Source: Veillonella tobetsuensis
GTDB lineage: Bacteria; Bacillota; Negativicutes; Veillonellales; Veillonellaceae
Length of the DNA: 62,296 nt
Direction of reading: 5' to 3'
NCBI RefSeq assembly: GCF_001078375.1
Contig: NZ_BBXI01000001.1
Location: forward strand, 1-62,296
Of the stretch, positions 1-8,071 are shown in pieces. A program made the position numbers and the translations under genes. The stretch's first letter is position 1. Each line of letters begins with the position of its first letter. Under the pieces are notes generated by a model. It did not search any database. It was not told the DNA's origin and saw nothing but the letters and a program-made list of their open reading frames with translations.

Positions 1-63
1 TGACGGATCGACATGCGCTCCCACGCGCGGCCGGTAGCATTCGCCTTATAGGCGAAAAGAAGA
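1..63. other. GC-rich left edge, possibly the end of an upstream gene or mobile element
   Basis: These first 60 bases are much richer in G+C than the AT-rich DNA that follows. They contain a small hairpin (TTCGCC at 40-45 with GGCGAA at 51-56). No frame can be tied to a known protein. Two hairpins so close together resemble the ends of IS200/IS605-type elements, but the terminator alone would explain the second. What lies to the left is needed to decide. Confidence 0.25.
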
Positions 64-95
64 ACCACCGGCTAAGCCGGTGGGTAGCTTTTTTT
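64..95 (+). terminator. Strong rho-independent terminator
   Basis: The stem CCACCGGC (65-72) pairs perfectly with GCCGGTGG (76-83) over a TAA loop, and a run of seven T follows (89-95). It closes a transcription unit that begins left of the window and insulates the porin array. Confidence 0.85.
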
Positions 96-137
96 GTATA
101 AAAGTATGAAATATAAATGAATAGTTTATTTTTTTTG

Positions 138-168
138 TTAAGGTTTATTTAATTATCGTTGTTATACT
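138..168 (+). promoter_or_regulatory. Promoter of porin gene 1 (extended -10)
   Basis: The extended -10 element TGTTATACT lies at 160-168, with a conserved TTAAGG 19 bases upstream of the hexamer. The same arrangement, including the AT-rich stretch between, recurs before porin genes 2 and 3. With a TGN extension the -35 box may matter little. Confidence 0.6.
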
Positions 169-195
169 AAAAGTACATTTAATCGATGAATATAA

Positions 196-223
196 TGCAT
201 ATGGAAACGTGGACACATATGCA
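196..223 (+). promoter_or_regulatory. Leader stem-loop of porin gene 1
   Basis: TGCATATG (196-203) is the exact inverse of CATATGCA (216-223), enclosing the 12-base loop GAAACGTGGACA. A stem-loop with nearly the same loop lies at 3246-3273 before porin gene 3. It sits in the untranslated leader about 55 bases before the start codon. The conserved loop suggests a binding site for a regulator or an mRNA stability element. Confidence 0.55.
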
Positions 224-278
224 TCATGTATCGAGGTAACACTATTGTATGTGTGTAGTTAGTATAAGAGGTGGTTTT

Positions 279-1496
279 ATGAAAAAACAATTCGCCGCAA
301 TCTTTGCAGCAACAGCAGTATTGGGTGTAACTACAGCTTTCGCAGCTAACCCATTCTCTGATGTAACTCCTGACTCTTGGGCATATCAAGCTGTATCCCA
401 ATTGGCAGCAGCTGGTATCGTTAACGGTTATCCAGATGGCACTTTCAAAGGCCAAAACGATATCACTCGTTACGAAATGGCTCAAATGGTAGCTAAAGCT
501 ATGGCTAACCAAGACCGTGCTAACGCTGAACAACAAGCTATGATTAACCGTTTGGCTGACGAATTCTCCAACGAATTGAATAACTTGGGCGTTCGTGTAG
601 CTCGTTTGGAAGATCGCGTTGGTAATGTAAAAGTTACTGGTGATGCTCGTCTTCGTTATCAAAAGTTTACAAATAACCAGGTTAATTTTGATGGTCGTGC
701 ACGTTTACAATTCAATGCAAAAGTAAATGATCGCACTGATGCAGTTGTTCGTTTGACTACTGACAATTTTGAATTTGGTAATGCTACTAACGAAAACCAA
801 TTTAAATTCGACCGTGCGTATGTTAACCACAAATTCGGTGAACGCGTATCCGTTAAAGCTGGTCGTTTTGGCCAAATGTTAGGTGCTGGTTTAGCATTTG
901 ATGGTACATTTGATGGTATTCAATTCAATGCTGGTAATGAAAAAGTTAAATTCCAAGCAGCTTATGGCTATATGATGTCTGGAGACTTCCAAAATATGGC
1001 TACAAATTTAAATCCAGAACTTGTTGTATTAAACTTGAATGGTAAAGTTGGTAAACACCTTGATGTAGGTGGTTTCTATACTCGTGTTAACGGTGAAGAT
1101 TTACAAGTATATAAAGTTGTAAAAGGATTATATGGTTTCAATGCTAATGTTAACGTTAATAAAGTTTGGATTGGTGGTGAATGGTTGAAAGCTTCTAAAA
1201 TCACAGAATCTACAGCTTGGACGGCAGGCGTTGGTTACAGCAATTACGACATTACAAAACAAGGTACTTGGGGTGTAAAAGCTCAATACTTTAACATGAA
1301 AAATAATGCTCTAATCTTTGATTCTACTTGGGATCAACCTTACGTTGGGACAGGTTTTAAAGGTTGGTTAGCAACAGCTAATTATGCATTACAAAATAAT
1401 GTTGGCTTAACTGCTTATTATGGCTTTGATTGGAAAAGTCAGGATGGTGCTAAAGAAGACGATTTATACCGCGTAGACCTTAATTACCAATTTTAA
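279..1496 (+). CDS. OmpM-type SLH-domain porin, paralogue 1
   Basis: This 405-residue outer-membrane porin belongs to the Negativicutes OmpM family, which both forms a diffusion channel and tethers the outer membrane to peptidoglycan. Residues 1-22 are a signal peptide ending AFA-A. Residues 24-76 form one SLH domain (NPFSDVTPDSWAYQAV, GYPDGTFKG). Residues about 78-118 form a coiled coil (ANAEQQAMINRLADEF). The rest is a beta-barrel with alternating strands, ending in LNYQF, a typical C-terminal phenylalanine recognised by the Bam machinery. The start at 279 is chosen because AGAGGTGG lies just upstream and the product begins with a clean MKKQ signal peptide. An in-frame ATG at 249 would add ten residues without a Shine-Dalgarno sequence. 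It is the first of five tandem paralogues; the SLH and coiled-coil parts are nearly identical, while the barrel loops diverge. Confidence 0.93.
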   Translation: MKKQFAAIFAATAVLGVTTAFAANPFSDVTPDSWAYQAVSQLAAAGIVNGYPDGTFKGQNDITRYEMAQMVAKAMANQDRANAEQQAMINRLADEFSNELNNLGVRVARLEDRVGNVKVTGDARLRYQKFTNNQVNFDGRARLQFNAKVNDRTDAVVRLTTDNFEFGNATNENQFKFDRAYVNHKFGERVSVKAGRFGQMLGAGLAFDGTFDGIQFNAGNEKVKFQAAYGYMMSGDFQNMATNLNPELVVLNLNGKVGKHLDVGGFYTRVNGEDLQVYKVVKGLYGFNANVNVNKVWIGGEWLKASKITESTAWTAGVGYSNYDITKQGTWGVKAQYFNMKNNALIFDSTWDQPYVGTGFKGWLATANYALQNNVGLTAYYGFDWKSQDGAKEDDLYRVDLNYQF

Positions 1497-1530
1497 TCTA
1501 TAAGATTACATAATTTAATAAAGCAAATAG

Positions 1531-1562
1531 AGATGGCGAGACATAGGCTTCGCCATCTTTTT
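1531..1562 (+). terminator. Terminator after porin gene 1
   Basis: AGATGGCGA (1531-1539) pairs with TCGCCATCT (1550-1558) and is followed by a T run. The same AGATGGCGA stem is re-used after porin genes 2 and 4, so it was copied along with the genes. Confidence 0.85.
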
Positions 1563-1621
1563 ATATGAAAATAGTACATATGAATACATGATGAAATATA
1601 AATGAAATATTTATGCTCTTA

Positions 1622-1652
1622 TTAAGGATTATTTAATTCTTACTGTTATACT
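1622..1652 (+). promoter_or_regulatory. Promoter of porin gene 2 (extended -10)
   Basis: TGTTATACT lies at 1644-1652 (TG, one base, TATACT), with TTAAGG at 1622-1627 at the same 19-base spacing as in gene 1. The leader that follows contains only a degenerate version of the stem-loop seen before genes 1 and 3. Confidence 0.55.
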
Positions 1653-1765
1653 GAAAATACATTTTACTAATGCGTGAAATGCATATGAGAATATAGAGAT
1701 ATAAGTAATATGTATTTAGGCACTAGTACAGTTGTGTGTGTTATATAGTAGTAAGAGGTTTAATT

Positions 1766-3052
1766 ATGAAAAGACAATTCTCTGTAATGTTTGCGGTCGC
1801 TGCCGTGTTGGGTGTAACGACTGCCTTCGGCGCTAATCCATTTTCAGATGTAACGCCAGATTCTTGGGCCTATCAATCTGTATCTCAATTGGCGAGTGCT
1901 GGCATCATCAATGGCTATCCAGATGGGACTTTCAAAGGTCAAAAAGAGATTACTCGTTTTGAAATGGCTCAAATGATTGCCAAAGCGATGGCTAATCAAG
2001 ACCGCGCTAATGCAGAACAACAAGCGATGATTAATCGTTTAGCAGAGGAATTCTCCGACGAATTGCATAACTTGGGTGTTCGTGTAGGTCGTTTAGAGGA
2101 ACGGGTGGGCAATGTTAAAATAACTGGCGATATGAGATTCCGCTATATTAAGAGTGTAAACGACATTATACCATCTCCAACTATTGGGCATGGAGGCGTT
2201 CAAAGTAGATACAGATTTGATTCTCGTGCCCGCATTCTCTTTAATGGCAAGGTAAATGATCGCACAGATGCTGTTGTTCGTTTAACAACTGGTAATTTCG
2301 AGCTAGGTGAAACATATAATTCACATTCAATGTTAGGTTTTGGTGAGGATACTACTACTGTAAAATTTGATCGCGCTTATGTAAATCATAAATTTGGTAA
2401 ACATGTATCTGTGAAAGCCGGCCGTTTTGGTCAAATGTTGGGTAATGGTTTATCCTTTGATGGCGAATTTGATGGCCTTCAATTCAATGCAGGCAATGAA
2501 AAAGTTCAACTCCAAGCAGCGTATGGCTATATGGTGTCTGGTGAATTTAGATATATGGTGACAGATATAAATCCAGAACTCGTTGTATTAAACTTGAATG
2601 GTAAAGTTGGTAAACACCTTGATCTAGGTGGTTTCTACACTCGTTTTAACGGTGAAGATTATGAAATCAATGAACCTGTTAAAGGATTATATGGTTTCAA
2701 TGCTAATGTAAATGTCAATAAAGTATGGGTTGGCGGTGAATGGTTGAAAGCCTCTAATATTGAAGAATCTACAGCTTGGACGGCAGGTGTTGGTTATGGT
2801 AACTACGACATTGCAAAACAAGGTACTTGGGGGGTAAAAGTTCAACATTTTAATATGAAAAATAATGCTTTGATTATTGATACTACTTGGAATCAACCGT
2901 ATGGGGCTGGTTTTAAAGGTTGGATGGCAACACTTGATTATGCATTGAAAAACAGAGTTGGAGTATCCGCTTATTATGGTTTCGATTGGAAATATCAAGA
3001 TTGTGGTTGTGAGCCTAATTTCTATCGTGTAGATCTTAATTACGAGTTCTAA
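1766..3052 (+). CDS. OmpM-type SLH-domain porin, paralogue 2
   Basis: This 428-residue paralogue has the same order of parts: signal peptide (to FGA-N), SLH domain at about 24-76, coiled coil at about 78-118 and a C-terminal beta-barrel ending LNYEF. Compared with paralogue 1 it carries insertions in surface-loop positions, including a His/Gly-rich loop after the first strand (around PTIGHGGVQ). Near the C-terminus it has a Cys-x-Cys (DCGCEP), unusual in an outer-membrane protein loop. The start at 1766 has AAGAGG at 1753-1758; an upstream in-frame ATG at 1736 lacks a ribosome site. It has its own promoter and terminator, so it is a single-gene unit. The middle and last thirds are very close to paralogue 1, suggesting recent duplication or gene conversion. 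Confidence 0.92.
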   Translation: MKRQFSVMFAVAAVLGVTTAFGANPFSDVTPDSWAYQSVSQLASAGIINGYPDGTFKGQKEITRFEMAQMIAKAMANQDRANAEQQAMINRLAEEFSDELHNLGVRVGRLEERVGNVKITGDMRFRYIKSVNDIIPSPTIGHGGVQSRYRFDSRARILFNGKVNDRTDAVVRLTTGNFELGETYNSHSMLGFGEDTTTVKFDRAYVNHKFGKHVSVKAGRFGQMLGNGLSFDGEFDGLQFNAGNEKVQLQAAYGYMVSGEFRYMVTDINPELVVLNLNGKVGKHLDLGGFYTRFNGEDYEINEPVKGLYGFNANVNVNKVWVGGEWLKASNIEESTAWTAGVGYGNYDIAKQGTWGVKVQHFNMKNNALIIDTTWNQPYGAGFKGWMATLDYALKNRVGVSAYYGFDWKYQDCGCEPNFYRVDLNYEF

Positions 3053-3084
3053 TTTGTTATAGTAATATAGCATAAGAAATAAAC

Positions 3085-3119
3085 AAAGATGGCGAAACTC
3101 GAGTTTTGCCATCTTTTTT
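3085..3119 (+). terminator. Terminator after porin gene 2
   Basis: A 16-base arm (3085-3100) pairs with 3101-3116 almost perfectly and runs into T residues. It is a longer version of the AGATGGCGA-type terminator seen after paralogue 1. Confidence 0.85.
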
Positions 3120-3185
3120 ATATATAGACATAATGATGTATATTATTGTAAAAAGTGAAAATAATATGAAAATTTTACAATATTC

Positions 3186-3216
3186 TTAATGATTATTTAT
3201 TTCTCATTGCTATACT
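3186..3216 (+). promoter_or_regulatory. Promoter of porin genes 3-4 (extended -10)
   Basis: TGCTATACT lies at 3208-3216, with TTAATG at 3186-3191 at the same 19-base spacing as in genes 1 and 2. It should drive both paralogues 3 and 4, which are separated by only 46 bases. Confidence 0.55.
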
Positions 3217-3245
3217 ATAAAAGAATACTGTAGTTGTATACTTTT

Positions 3246-3273
3246 CATATATGGAAACGAGGATACATATATG
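3246..3273 (+). promoter_or_regulatory. Leader stem-loop of porin gene 3
   Basis: CATATATG at 3246-3253 and again at 3266-3273 (self-complementary, so they pair) enclose the 12-base loop GAAACGAGGATA. The loop matches that before gene 1 at ten of twelve positions, although the stem bases differ slightly. This is a pattern of structural conservation. Confidence 0.55.
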
Positions 3274-3323
3274 ATTGATTCAACTATATTTGTGAATATA
3301 TAGTCTTTTAGAGAGGTATTTTT

Positions 3324-4640
3324 ATGAAATCACAATTTGCTCCTATGTTGGCAGCAGCAGCTGTGTTAGGTGTAACGACTGCCTTCGGTGCTAATCCATT
3401 CTCCGATGTAACGCCAGATTCTTGGGCATACCAAGCTGTATCCCAATTGGCAGCGTCTGGTATAGTTAATGGTTATCCAGATGGGACTTTCAAAGGCCAA
3501 AAAGAGATTACTCGTTTTGAAATGGCTCAAATGGTTGCAAAGGCGGTGGCTAATCAAGATCGTGCTAATGCAGAACAACAAGCGATGATTAATCGTTTGG
3601 CAGACGAATTCTCTAACGAATTGAATAATTTGGGCGTTCGCGTAGGTCGTTTAGAGGACCGCGTTGGCAATGTAAAGGTGACTGGTGATGTGCGACTTCG
3701 ATATCTTGGCACTAAAGCAATGGGACCAGATTTTATAAGAAGCGACGGGGAATATAGTGAGAAGACACGTTTTGATGCTCGTGCTCGCATTCAATTTAAT
3801 GCGAAGGTAAATGACCGCACTGATGCGGTTGTACGTGTTGCATCTGATAATTTTGAATTAGGCGCTGCCTATAATCCGAGTGGAGAGTCTATTGGCCTAC
3901 TTACTGTTGACCGCGTCTATGTAAATCATAAATTTGGCGAACGTGTATCTGTAAAAGCGGGTCGTTTTGATCAAATGATTGGTAATGGTTTGATCCATGA
4001 TGATAAATTTGATGGGGTTCAACTAAATATTGGCAATGATAAATTCCAATTTCAAGGCGCACATGGGTATCTACTTACAGGGCTTTATGTAAACGTTCCG
4101 GCAGAGTATAATCATACGATTTCTTATGCTAGTGTTAAAGGTCAGTTAAATAAACATATCAATGTAGGCGGTTTCTTTACGCGCTTTAACACACAAAAGG
4201 TTTTAGATCATAGCCTAAAAAATGTGTATGGTTTTAGCACAGATATGAAATTTAACAAGCTTTGGATTGGTGCGGAAACTGTGAAAGATACGCATGCAAA
4301 ACATGCATATGCTTGGACGGCTGGTATCGGTTATGGCGATTATGACATTGCTAAACAAGGTACTTGGGACGTAAAGGCTCAATACTTTAACTTTGGTTCG
4401 CATATGGGGGCTATCTCCTCTAAATGGAATATTGCTTATGATTCAACACAGTCAGATAATACAGGTCATATCGAGTTCCATGGCTATAAAGGTTGGCTCA
4501 CAACTGTGAACTATGCATTACAAGATAACTTAGGTTTAAGTGCTTATGCGGGCTTTAAAGGTCGTAATAACCCTGAACAATATGCTAGATATCGTAAATT
4601 ATCTAACTACTATCGTGTTGAGTTAAATTACCAATTCTAA
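3324..4640 (+). CDS. OmpM-type SLH-domain porin, paralogue 3
   Basis: This porin has 438 residues. It has a signal peptide ending AFGA, an SLH domain (NPFSDVTPDSWAYQAV, GYPDGTFKG) and a coiled-coil spacer like the other paralogues. Its barrel is clearly diverged from paralogues 1 and 2, with different surface-loop sequences. The C-terminal LNYQF is the expected Bam signal. The start at 3324 follows AGAGAGG. Paralogue 4 begins 46 bases after the stop with no terminator between, so the two are probably one bicistronic unit that could deliver two porin variants together. Confidence 0.92.
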   Translation: MKSQFAPMLAAAAVLGVTTAFGANPFSDVTPDSWAYQAVSQLAASGIVNGYPDGTFKGQKEITRFEMAQMVAKAVANQDRANAEQQAMINRLADEFSNELNNLGVRVGRLEDRVGNVKVTGDVRLRYLGTKAMGPDFIRSDGEYSEKTRFDARARIQFNAKVNDRTDAVVRVASDNFELGAAYNPSGESIGLLTVDRVYVNHKFGERVSVKAGRFDQMIGNGLIHDDKFDGVQLNIGNDKFQFQGAHGYLLTGLYVNVPAEYNHTISYASVKGQLNKHINVGGFFTRFNTQKVLDHSLKNVYGFSTDMKFNKLWIGAETVKDTHAKHAYAWTAGIGYGDYDIAKQGTWDVKAQYFNFGSHMGAISSKWNIAYDSTQSDNTGHIEFHGYKGWLTTVNYALQDNLGLSAYAGFKGRNNPEQYARYRKLSNYYRVELNYQF

Positions 4641-4686
4641 TAATTGTGTGTATAGATTATTCTAGTAAGAATTGAGAGGTTTTAGT

Positions 4687-6018
4687 ATGAAACGACAATT
4701 TGCTGTTATATTAGCTTCAACGGCTGTACTAGGTATAACGACTGCCTTCGCAGCAAATCCATTTTCCGACGTAACGCCAGATTCTTGGGCGTATCAAGCC
4801 GTATCTCAATTGGCGAGTGCGGGCATTATTAATGGCTATCCAGATGGGACTTTCAAAGGCCAAAAGGATATTACCCGTTTTGAAATGGCTCAAATGATTG
4901 CAAAGGCGATGGCTAATCAAGATCGCGCTAATGCAGAACAACAAGCGATGATTAATCGTTTGGCAGACGAATTCTCTAACGAATTGAATAATTTGGGCGT
5001 TCGCGTAGGTCGTTTAGAGGACCGCGTTGGCAATGTGAAAGTAACAGGGGATGTACGATTCTTAGTACGTCATTCATCTAAGAAAAATGGTCGTTTAGTC
5101 AGTGCAGGTGGTCAATACTATAAACCAACTAAATATGATGTGCGTGGTCGTCTGCAATTTAATGCGAAGGTGAACAATCGCACAGATGTTGTTGCGCGTA
5201 TTCAATCCTATTCTATGGAATTAGGCGATGCCTTTTCCGACTATGAAACTGAGACTAGACTCGATAGGCTTTATGTGAATCATAAATTTGGTGAACACAC
5301 ATCTGTAAAAGCAGGTCGTTTCAATCAAACAATAGGTAATGGTCTCTTGTATGATGATGCCTTTGATGGTATTCAATTGACCACTGGTAACGATAAGATT
5401 CAATTGCAAGTAGCTCATGGTTATGCATCTGCCATAGACAATGAAACTCGTTTTTTACCAGAAAAGGATTTATATAATTATGTAGGTTTAAAAGGGAAAT
5501 TAAATAAGCATATTGATTTGGGCGGTTTCTATTCTCGCCATAGAAGATTTACAGAGGATTATTATCATTCCTATGGTAACTTGTATGGTGTAAGTACGGA
5601 TATGAACTTTAATAAAGTTTGGATTGGCGGTGAATTGGTGAAAGCCGTTAATACTGATCATAGTAATGCTTGGACAGCTGGTATTGGTTATGGTCGTTAT
5701 GACCAAGCTAAAAAAGGTAGCTGGGATGTAAAGGCTCAATACTTTAGCTTTGGTGAAAACTTGGGTGCTTATGGTTCTAAATGGAAATTCCCATATGATG
5801 CGAACAACATTCATTATGATATTACTGCAACAACTCCGACTACGAACAGTATATTCCGTGGCTTTAAAGGCTGGTTAGCTACTGTTGATTATGCATTGCA
5901 AGACAATGTGGGCATCAGTGCATACTATGGTTTTAAAAATAAAACTAATAGAATCGATGGTTCACTTAATGAATACTTAGCAAACTACTACCGCGTAGAG
6001 TTAAATTACCAATTCTAA
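4687..6018 (+). CDS. OmpM-type SLH-domain porin, paralogue 4
   Basis: This 443-residue porin is the second gene of the paralogue 3-4 unit. Signal peptide (to AFA-A), SLH domain (about 24-76) and coiled coil (about 78-118) are nearly identical to the neighbours at DNA level. The barrel is the most basic of the set (VRHSSKKNGR, RHRRF) and ends LNYQF. The start at 4687 follows TTGAGAGG; an ATG at 4672 lies upstream of that ribosome site and is unlikely. A different loop charge suggests a different solute preference or a different antigenic face; this is inference. Confidence 0.92.
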   Translation: MKRQFAVILASTAVLGITTAFAANPFSDVTPDSWAYQAVSQLASAGIINGYPDGTFKGQKDITRFEMAQMIAKAMANQDRANAEQQAMINRLADEFSNELNNLGVRVGRLEDRVGNVKVTGDVRFLVRHSSKKNGRLVSAGGQYYKPTKYDVRGRLQFNAKVNNRTDVVARIQSYSMELGDAFSDYETETRLDRLYVNHKFGEHTSVKAGRFNQTIGNGLLYDDAFDGIQLTTGNDKIQLQVAHGYASAIDNETRFLPEKDLYNYVGLKGKLNKHIDLGGFYSRHRRFTEDYYHSYGNLYGVSTDMNFNKVWIGGELVKAVNTDHSNAWTAGIGYGRYDQAKKGSWDVKAQYFSFGENLGAYGSKWKFPYDANNIHYDITATTPTTNSIFRGFKGWLATVDYALQDNVGISAYYGFKNKTNRIDGSLNEYLANYYRVELNYQF

Positions 6019-6053
6019 TTCAATAGATTGGCACAACTTAATAAAATGCAAAC

Positions 6054-6099
6054 AGATGGCGAAATAAGATGATAAAATGTATATTTCGTCATCTTTTTT
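6054..6099 (+). terminator. Terminator after porin genes 3-4
   Basis: AGATGGCGAAAT (6054-6065) pairs with ATTTCGTCATCT (6083-6094, one G-T pair), followed by TTTTTT. It is the same terminator family as after paralogues 1 and 2. Confidence 0.8.
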
Positions 6100-6198
6100 G
6101 TTATATTTGCGGTTTTTTAACAGGTGTTGAGGTTACCTTTACAATCCTATGAAAATCCAATGAACTTTTATCTGAAATATAAAATATTTGTTATAGTA

Positions 6199-6207
6199 TG
6201 TTATACT
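6199..6207 (+). promoter_or_regulatory. Probable promoter of porin gene 5 (extended -10)
   Basis: TGTTATACT is the same extended -10 as in the other porin units, but the surrounding sequence and the leader are unrelated and the stem-loop is absent. The rest of 6100-6322 holds no other recognisable element. Confidence 0.45.
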
Positions 6208-6322
6208 TATGTTATATTCTGTAATGGGACGGTTATCACTTATAAGGGGATAGGGAAAATCAGTCTGGTAGCGCCGATTTGCAGATGTGTATAGTTCTTT
6301 TTATGGTGAGAGAGGTATAGTT

Positions 6323-7642
6323 ATGAAAAAACAATTTGCCGCTATCTTTGCAGCAACAGCTGTGTTGGGTGTAACAACTGCGTTTGCAGCGAACCCATTT
6401 TCCGATGTAACCCCTGATTCTTGGGCCTACCAAGCCGTGTCTCAATTGGCTAGCACTGGCATCATCACTGGCTATCCAGATGGGACTTTCAGAGGCCAAA
6501 ACGGTATTACTCGTTTCCAAGTAGCGCAAATGGTTGCAAAAGCACTCGTAAACCAAGACCGCGCTAATGCGGAACAACAAGCTCTAATCAACCGCTTGGC
6601 TGATGAATTCTCTAATGAATTAAATAACTTGGGCGTTCGCGTAGCTCGTTTAGAGGACCGCGTAGGTAATGTGAAAGTAACAGGCGATATGCGTCTTCGT
6701 TATCTTGGTGCTCAACAAAGAGATGGCCATTACGTAAATGCTGTAGGCGATTATAACAGAGGCTCTAAATTCGACGCTCGTGCTCGTTTACAATTCAATG
6801 CAAAGGTAAATGATCGCACAGATGCTGTTGTTCGTGTAACAACTGGCAACTTTGAATTCGGTGACGCGACTAATTCCGCAGATGTAACATTCGACCGCGC
6901 TTATGTAAATCATAAATTTGGTGAACGAGTATCTGTAAAAGCAGGTCGTTTCGATCAAATGCTTGGAAACGGTTTGATTTACGATGACACATTCGACGGC
7001 GTTCAATTCAATGCAGGCAACGACAAGGTTCAATTCCAAGCAGCCTACGGCTATGCAGTGGCAGGAGCTTTTGAGGGCTTAACTAAAAAATCCAACAAAA
7101 CTTTCACCTATGCAGGCGTTAAAGGTCAACTTAATAAACATGTAAACCTTGGTGGTTTCTATGCCCGTAGAAATGCACACAAATCCGGCAATGATGCCCT
7201 CAAAAACATGTATGGCTTCAGCACAGACATGAACTTTGATAAAGTTTGGGTTGGTGGCGAATGGGTGAAAGCTGCTGGCGTTTCTCACGGTTCTGCATGG
7301 ACTGCTGGCCTTGGCTATGGCAACTACGACCAAGCAAAACGCGGTTCTTGGGACGTAAAAGCACAATACTTCAACTTCGGCCAAAACTTAGGCGCTGCAT
7401 CCTCCACATGGGACATTGCATACGATACAACTAATACCGCATGGATGGCTACACCAGCTGGTACAATTAGTGCAATGAACTATCAAGGCTTCAAAGGCTG
7501 GTTGTTAACTGCTAACTACGCATTACAAAACAATCTTGGCATGACTGCATACTACGGTTTCAACAACAAAACTAATAAAGCTACTGGCGATAACGAAAAA
7601 CTTTCCAACTACTACCGCCTAGACCTTAACTACCAATTCTAA
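6323..7642 (+). CDS. OmpM-type SLH-domain porin, paralogue 5
   Basis: This 439-residue porin has a signal peptide almost identical to paralogue 1 (MKKQFAAIFAATAVLGV), an SLH domain at about 24-76 with a slightly altered second half (GYPDGTFRGQNGITRFQVAQ), a coiled coil at about 78-118, and a barrel ending LNYQF. The start at 6323 follows GAGAGAGG; the in-frame ATG at 6287 is too far upstream. It has its own leader and terminator. Its codon choice is visibly more C-ending than paralogues 1-4 (AAC, TTC, GGC), which fits higher expression or a separate history. It is most likely a constitutive major porin; this is inference from codon use alone. Confidence 0.92.
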   Translation: MKKQFAAIFAATAVLGVTTAFAANPFSDVTPDSWAYQAVSQLASTGIITGYPDGTFRGQNGITRFQVAQMVAKALVNQDRANAEQQALINRLADEFSNELNNLGVRVARLEDRVGNVKVTGDMRLRYLGAQQRDGHYVNAVGDYNRGSKFDARARLQFNAKVNDRTDAVVRVTTGNFEFGDATNSADVTFDRAYVNHKFGERVSVKAGRFDQMLGNGLIYDDTFDGVQFNAGNDKVQFQAAYGYAVAGAFEGLTKKSNKTFTYAGVKGQLNKHVNLGGFYARRNAHKSGNDALKNMYGFSTDMNFDKVWVGGEWVKAAGVSHGSAWTAGLGYGNYDQAKRGSWDVKAQYFNFGQNLGAASSTWDIAYDTTNTAWMATPAGTISAMNYQGFKGWLLTANYALQNNLGMTAYYGFNNKTNKATGDNEKLSNYYRLDLNYQF

Positions 7643-7673
7643 TATGATGATTGGTATCGTTCATAACTAACAC

Positions 7674-7718
7674 AATCCCCTTGATGAGTATCTCGGTACT
7701 TATCAAGGGGATTTTAAA
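7674..7718 (+). terminator. Terminator after porin gene 5 (copy A of an 80-base repeat)
   Basis: AATCCCCTTGAT (7674-7685) pairs with ATCAAGGGGATT (7702-7713) and is followed by TTAAATT. The whole stretch 7662-7741, including the first GGCC palindrome, recurs with a few changes at 9657-9738. Confidence 0.8.
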
Positions 7719-7741
7719 TTAGAACAGGCCTGTTCTAATTT
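7716..7741. repeat. GGCC-centred palindrome, copy 1 (perfect)
   Basis: This is a perfect 26-base palindrome with core TAGAACAGGCCTGTTCTA. It is the reference member of a family with further copies at 8152-8173, 8205-8228, 8258-8278, 9715-9736, 9768-9787 and, degenerate, about 12265-12289. All lie between genes. Confidence 0.85.
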
Positions 7742-7776
7742 ATGAAACATTATATATGTATTGAGTTCATTTGAAT

Positions 7777-7805
7777 TTGACGATATATATAATTATCTTT
7801 ATAAT
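7777..7805 (+). promoter_or_regulatory. Promoter of a candidate antisense (antitoxin) RNA
   Basis: TTGACG (7777-7782), 17 bases, then TATAAT (7800-7805) is a near-consensus sigma-70 promoter. No open reading frame with a ribosome site follows. It instead points towards the 3' end of the minus-strand peptide gene at 7911-8012. Confidence 0.7.
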
Positions 7806-7811
7806 ATAAGA

Positions 7812-7924
7812 AGATAGTCGGACGAGTAGATCCGTCAGGCTCATCTCAGTAATTCAAATGCATGATGAAATGGCCTTTCAGTTACCTAGCTATCCTAGGA
7901 TAACGAAGGGCTATTTGTCTTTTC
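7812..7924 (+). ncRNA. Candidate antitoxin RNA, convergent with the toxin mRNA
   Basis: The expected transcript starts about seven bases after the -10 box and should end at an imperfect hairpin in which GCCTTTC (about 7874-7880) pairs with GAAGGGC (about 7905-7911), followed by a T-rich tail. It would overlap the 3' end of the toxin mRNA by tail-to-tail base pairing, the layout of the Bacillus txpA/RatA pair. Ends are inferred from sequence only. Confidence 0.5.
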
Positions 7925-8012
7925 CAAGACAAATAAGAGCCACAAGTGCACCAAAGGCAATAACAACAGTCATCACCTCTAGAATTATCATGATTAACTC
8001 ATAATCACTCAT
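7911..8012 (-). CDS. Small holin/TxpA-like membrane peptide, putative type I toxin
   Basis: This 33-codon gene is too short for usual gene calling. It begins at 8012 with ATG behind a strong Shine-Dalgarno stretch (GGAGGGAGGGG, read on the - strand) and has its own promoter, TTGCTC-17-TATAAT (8100 to 8072). The peptide starts MSDYELIMIILEVM, continues with one hydrophobic membrane-spanning segment of about 22 residues (TVVIAFGALVALICLG) and ends in a short charged tail KDK. This short-acidic-start, one-helix, basic-end pattern is that of Firmicute holin-like type I toxins. A convergent RNA promoter on the other strand supports a toxin-antitoxin pair. It could instead be a leaderless membrane micro-protein. 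A decayed copy of its 3' end lies at 9619-9658. Confidence 0.65.
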   Translation of the reverse strand: MSDYELIMIILEVMTVVIAFGALVALICLGKDK

Positions 8013-8071
8013 AGAGCACCCCTCCCTCCATTAACGAAGAGAGGCCCAACCTCGCTGACTATCTTAAACTA

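Noticed and set aside
7716-7741. GAAC...GTTC arms of the palindrome as a LexA (SOS) box
   Set aside because: The Gram-positive LexA site has four bases between GAAC and GTTC. Here there are six, and the copies do not sit at SOS genes.
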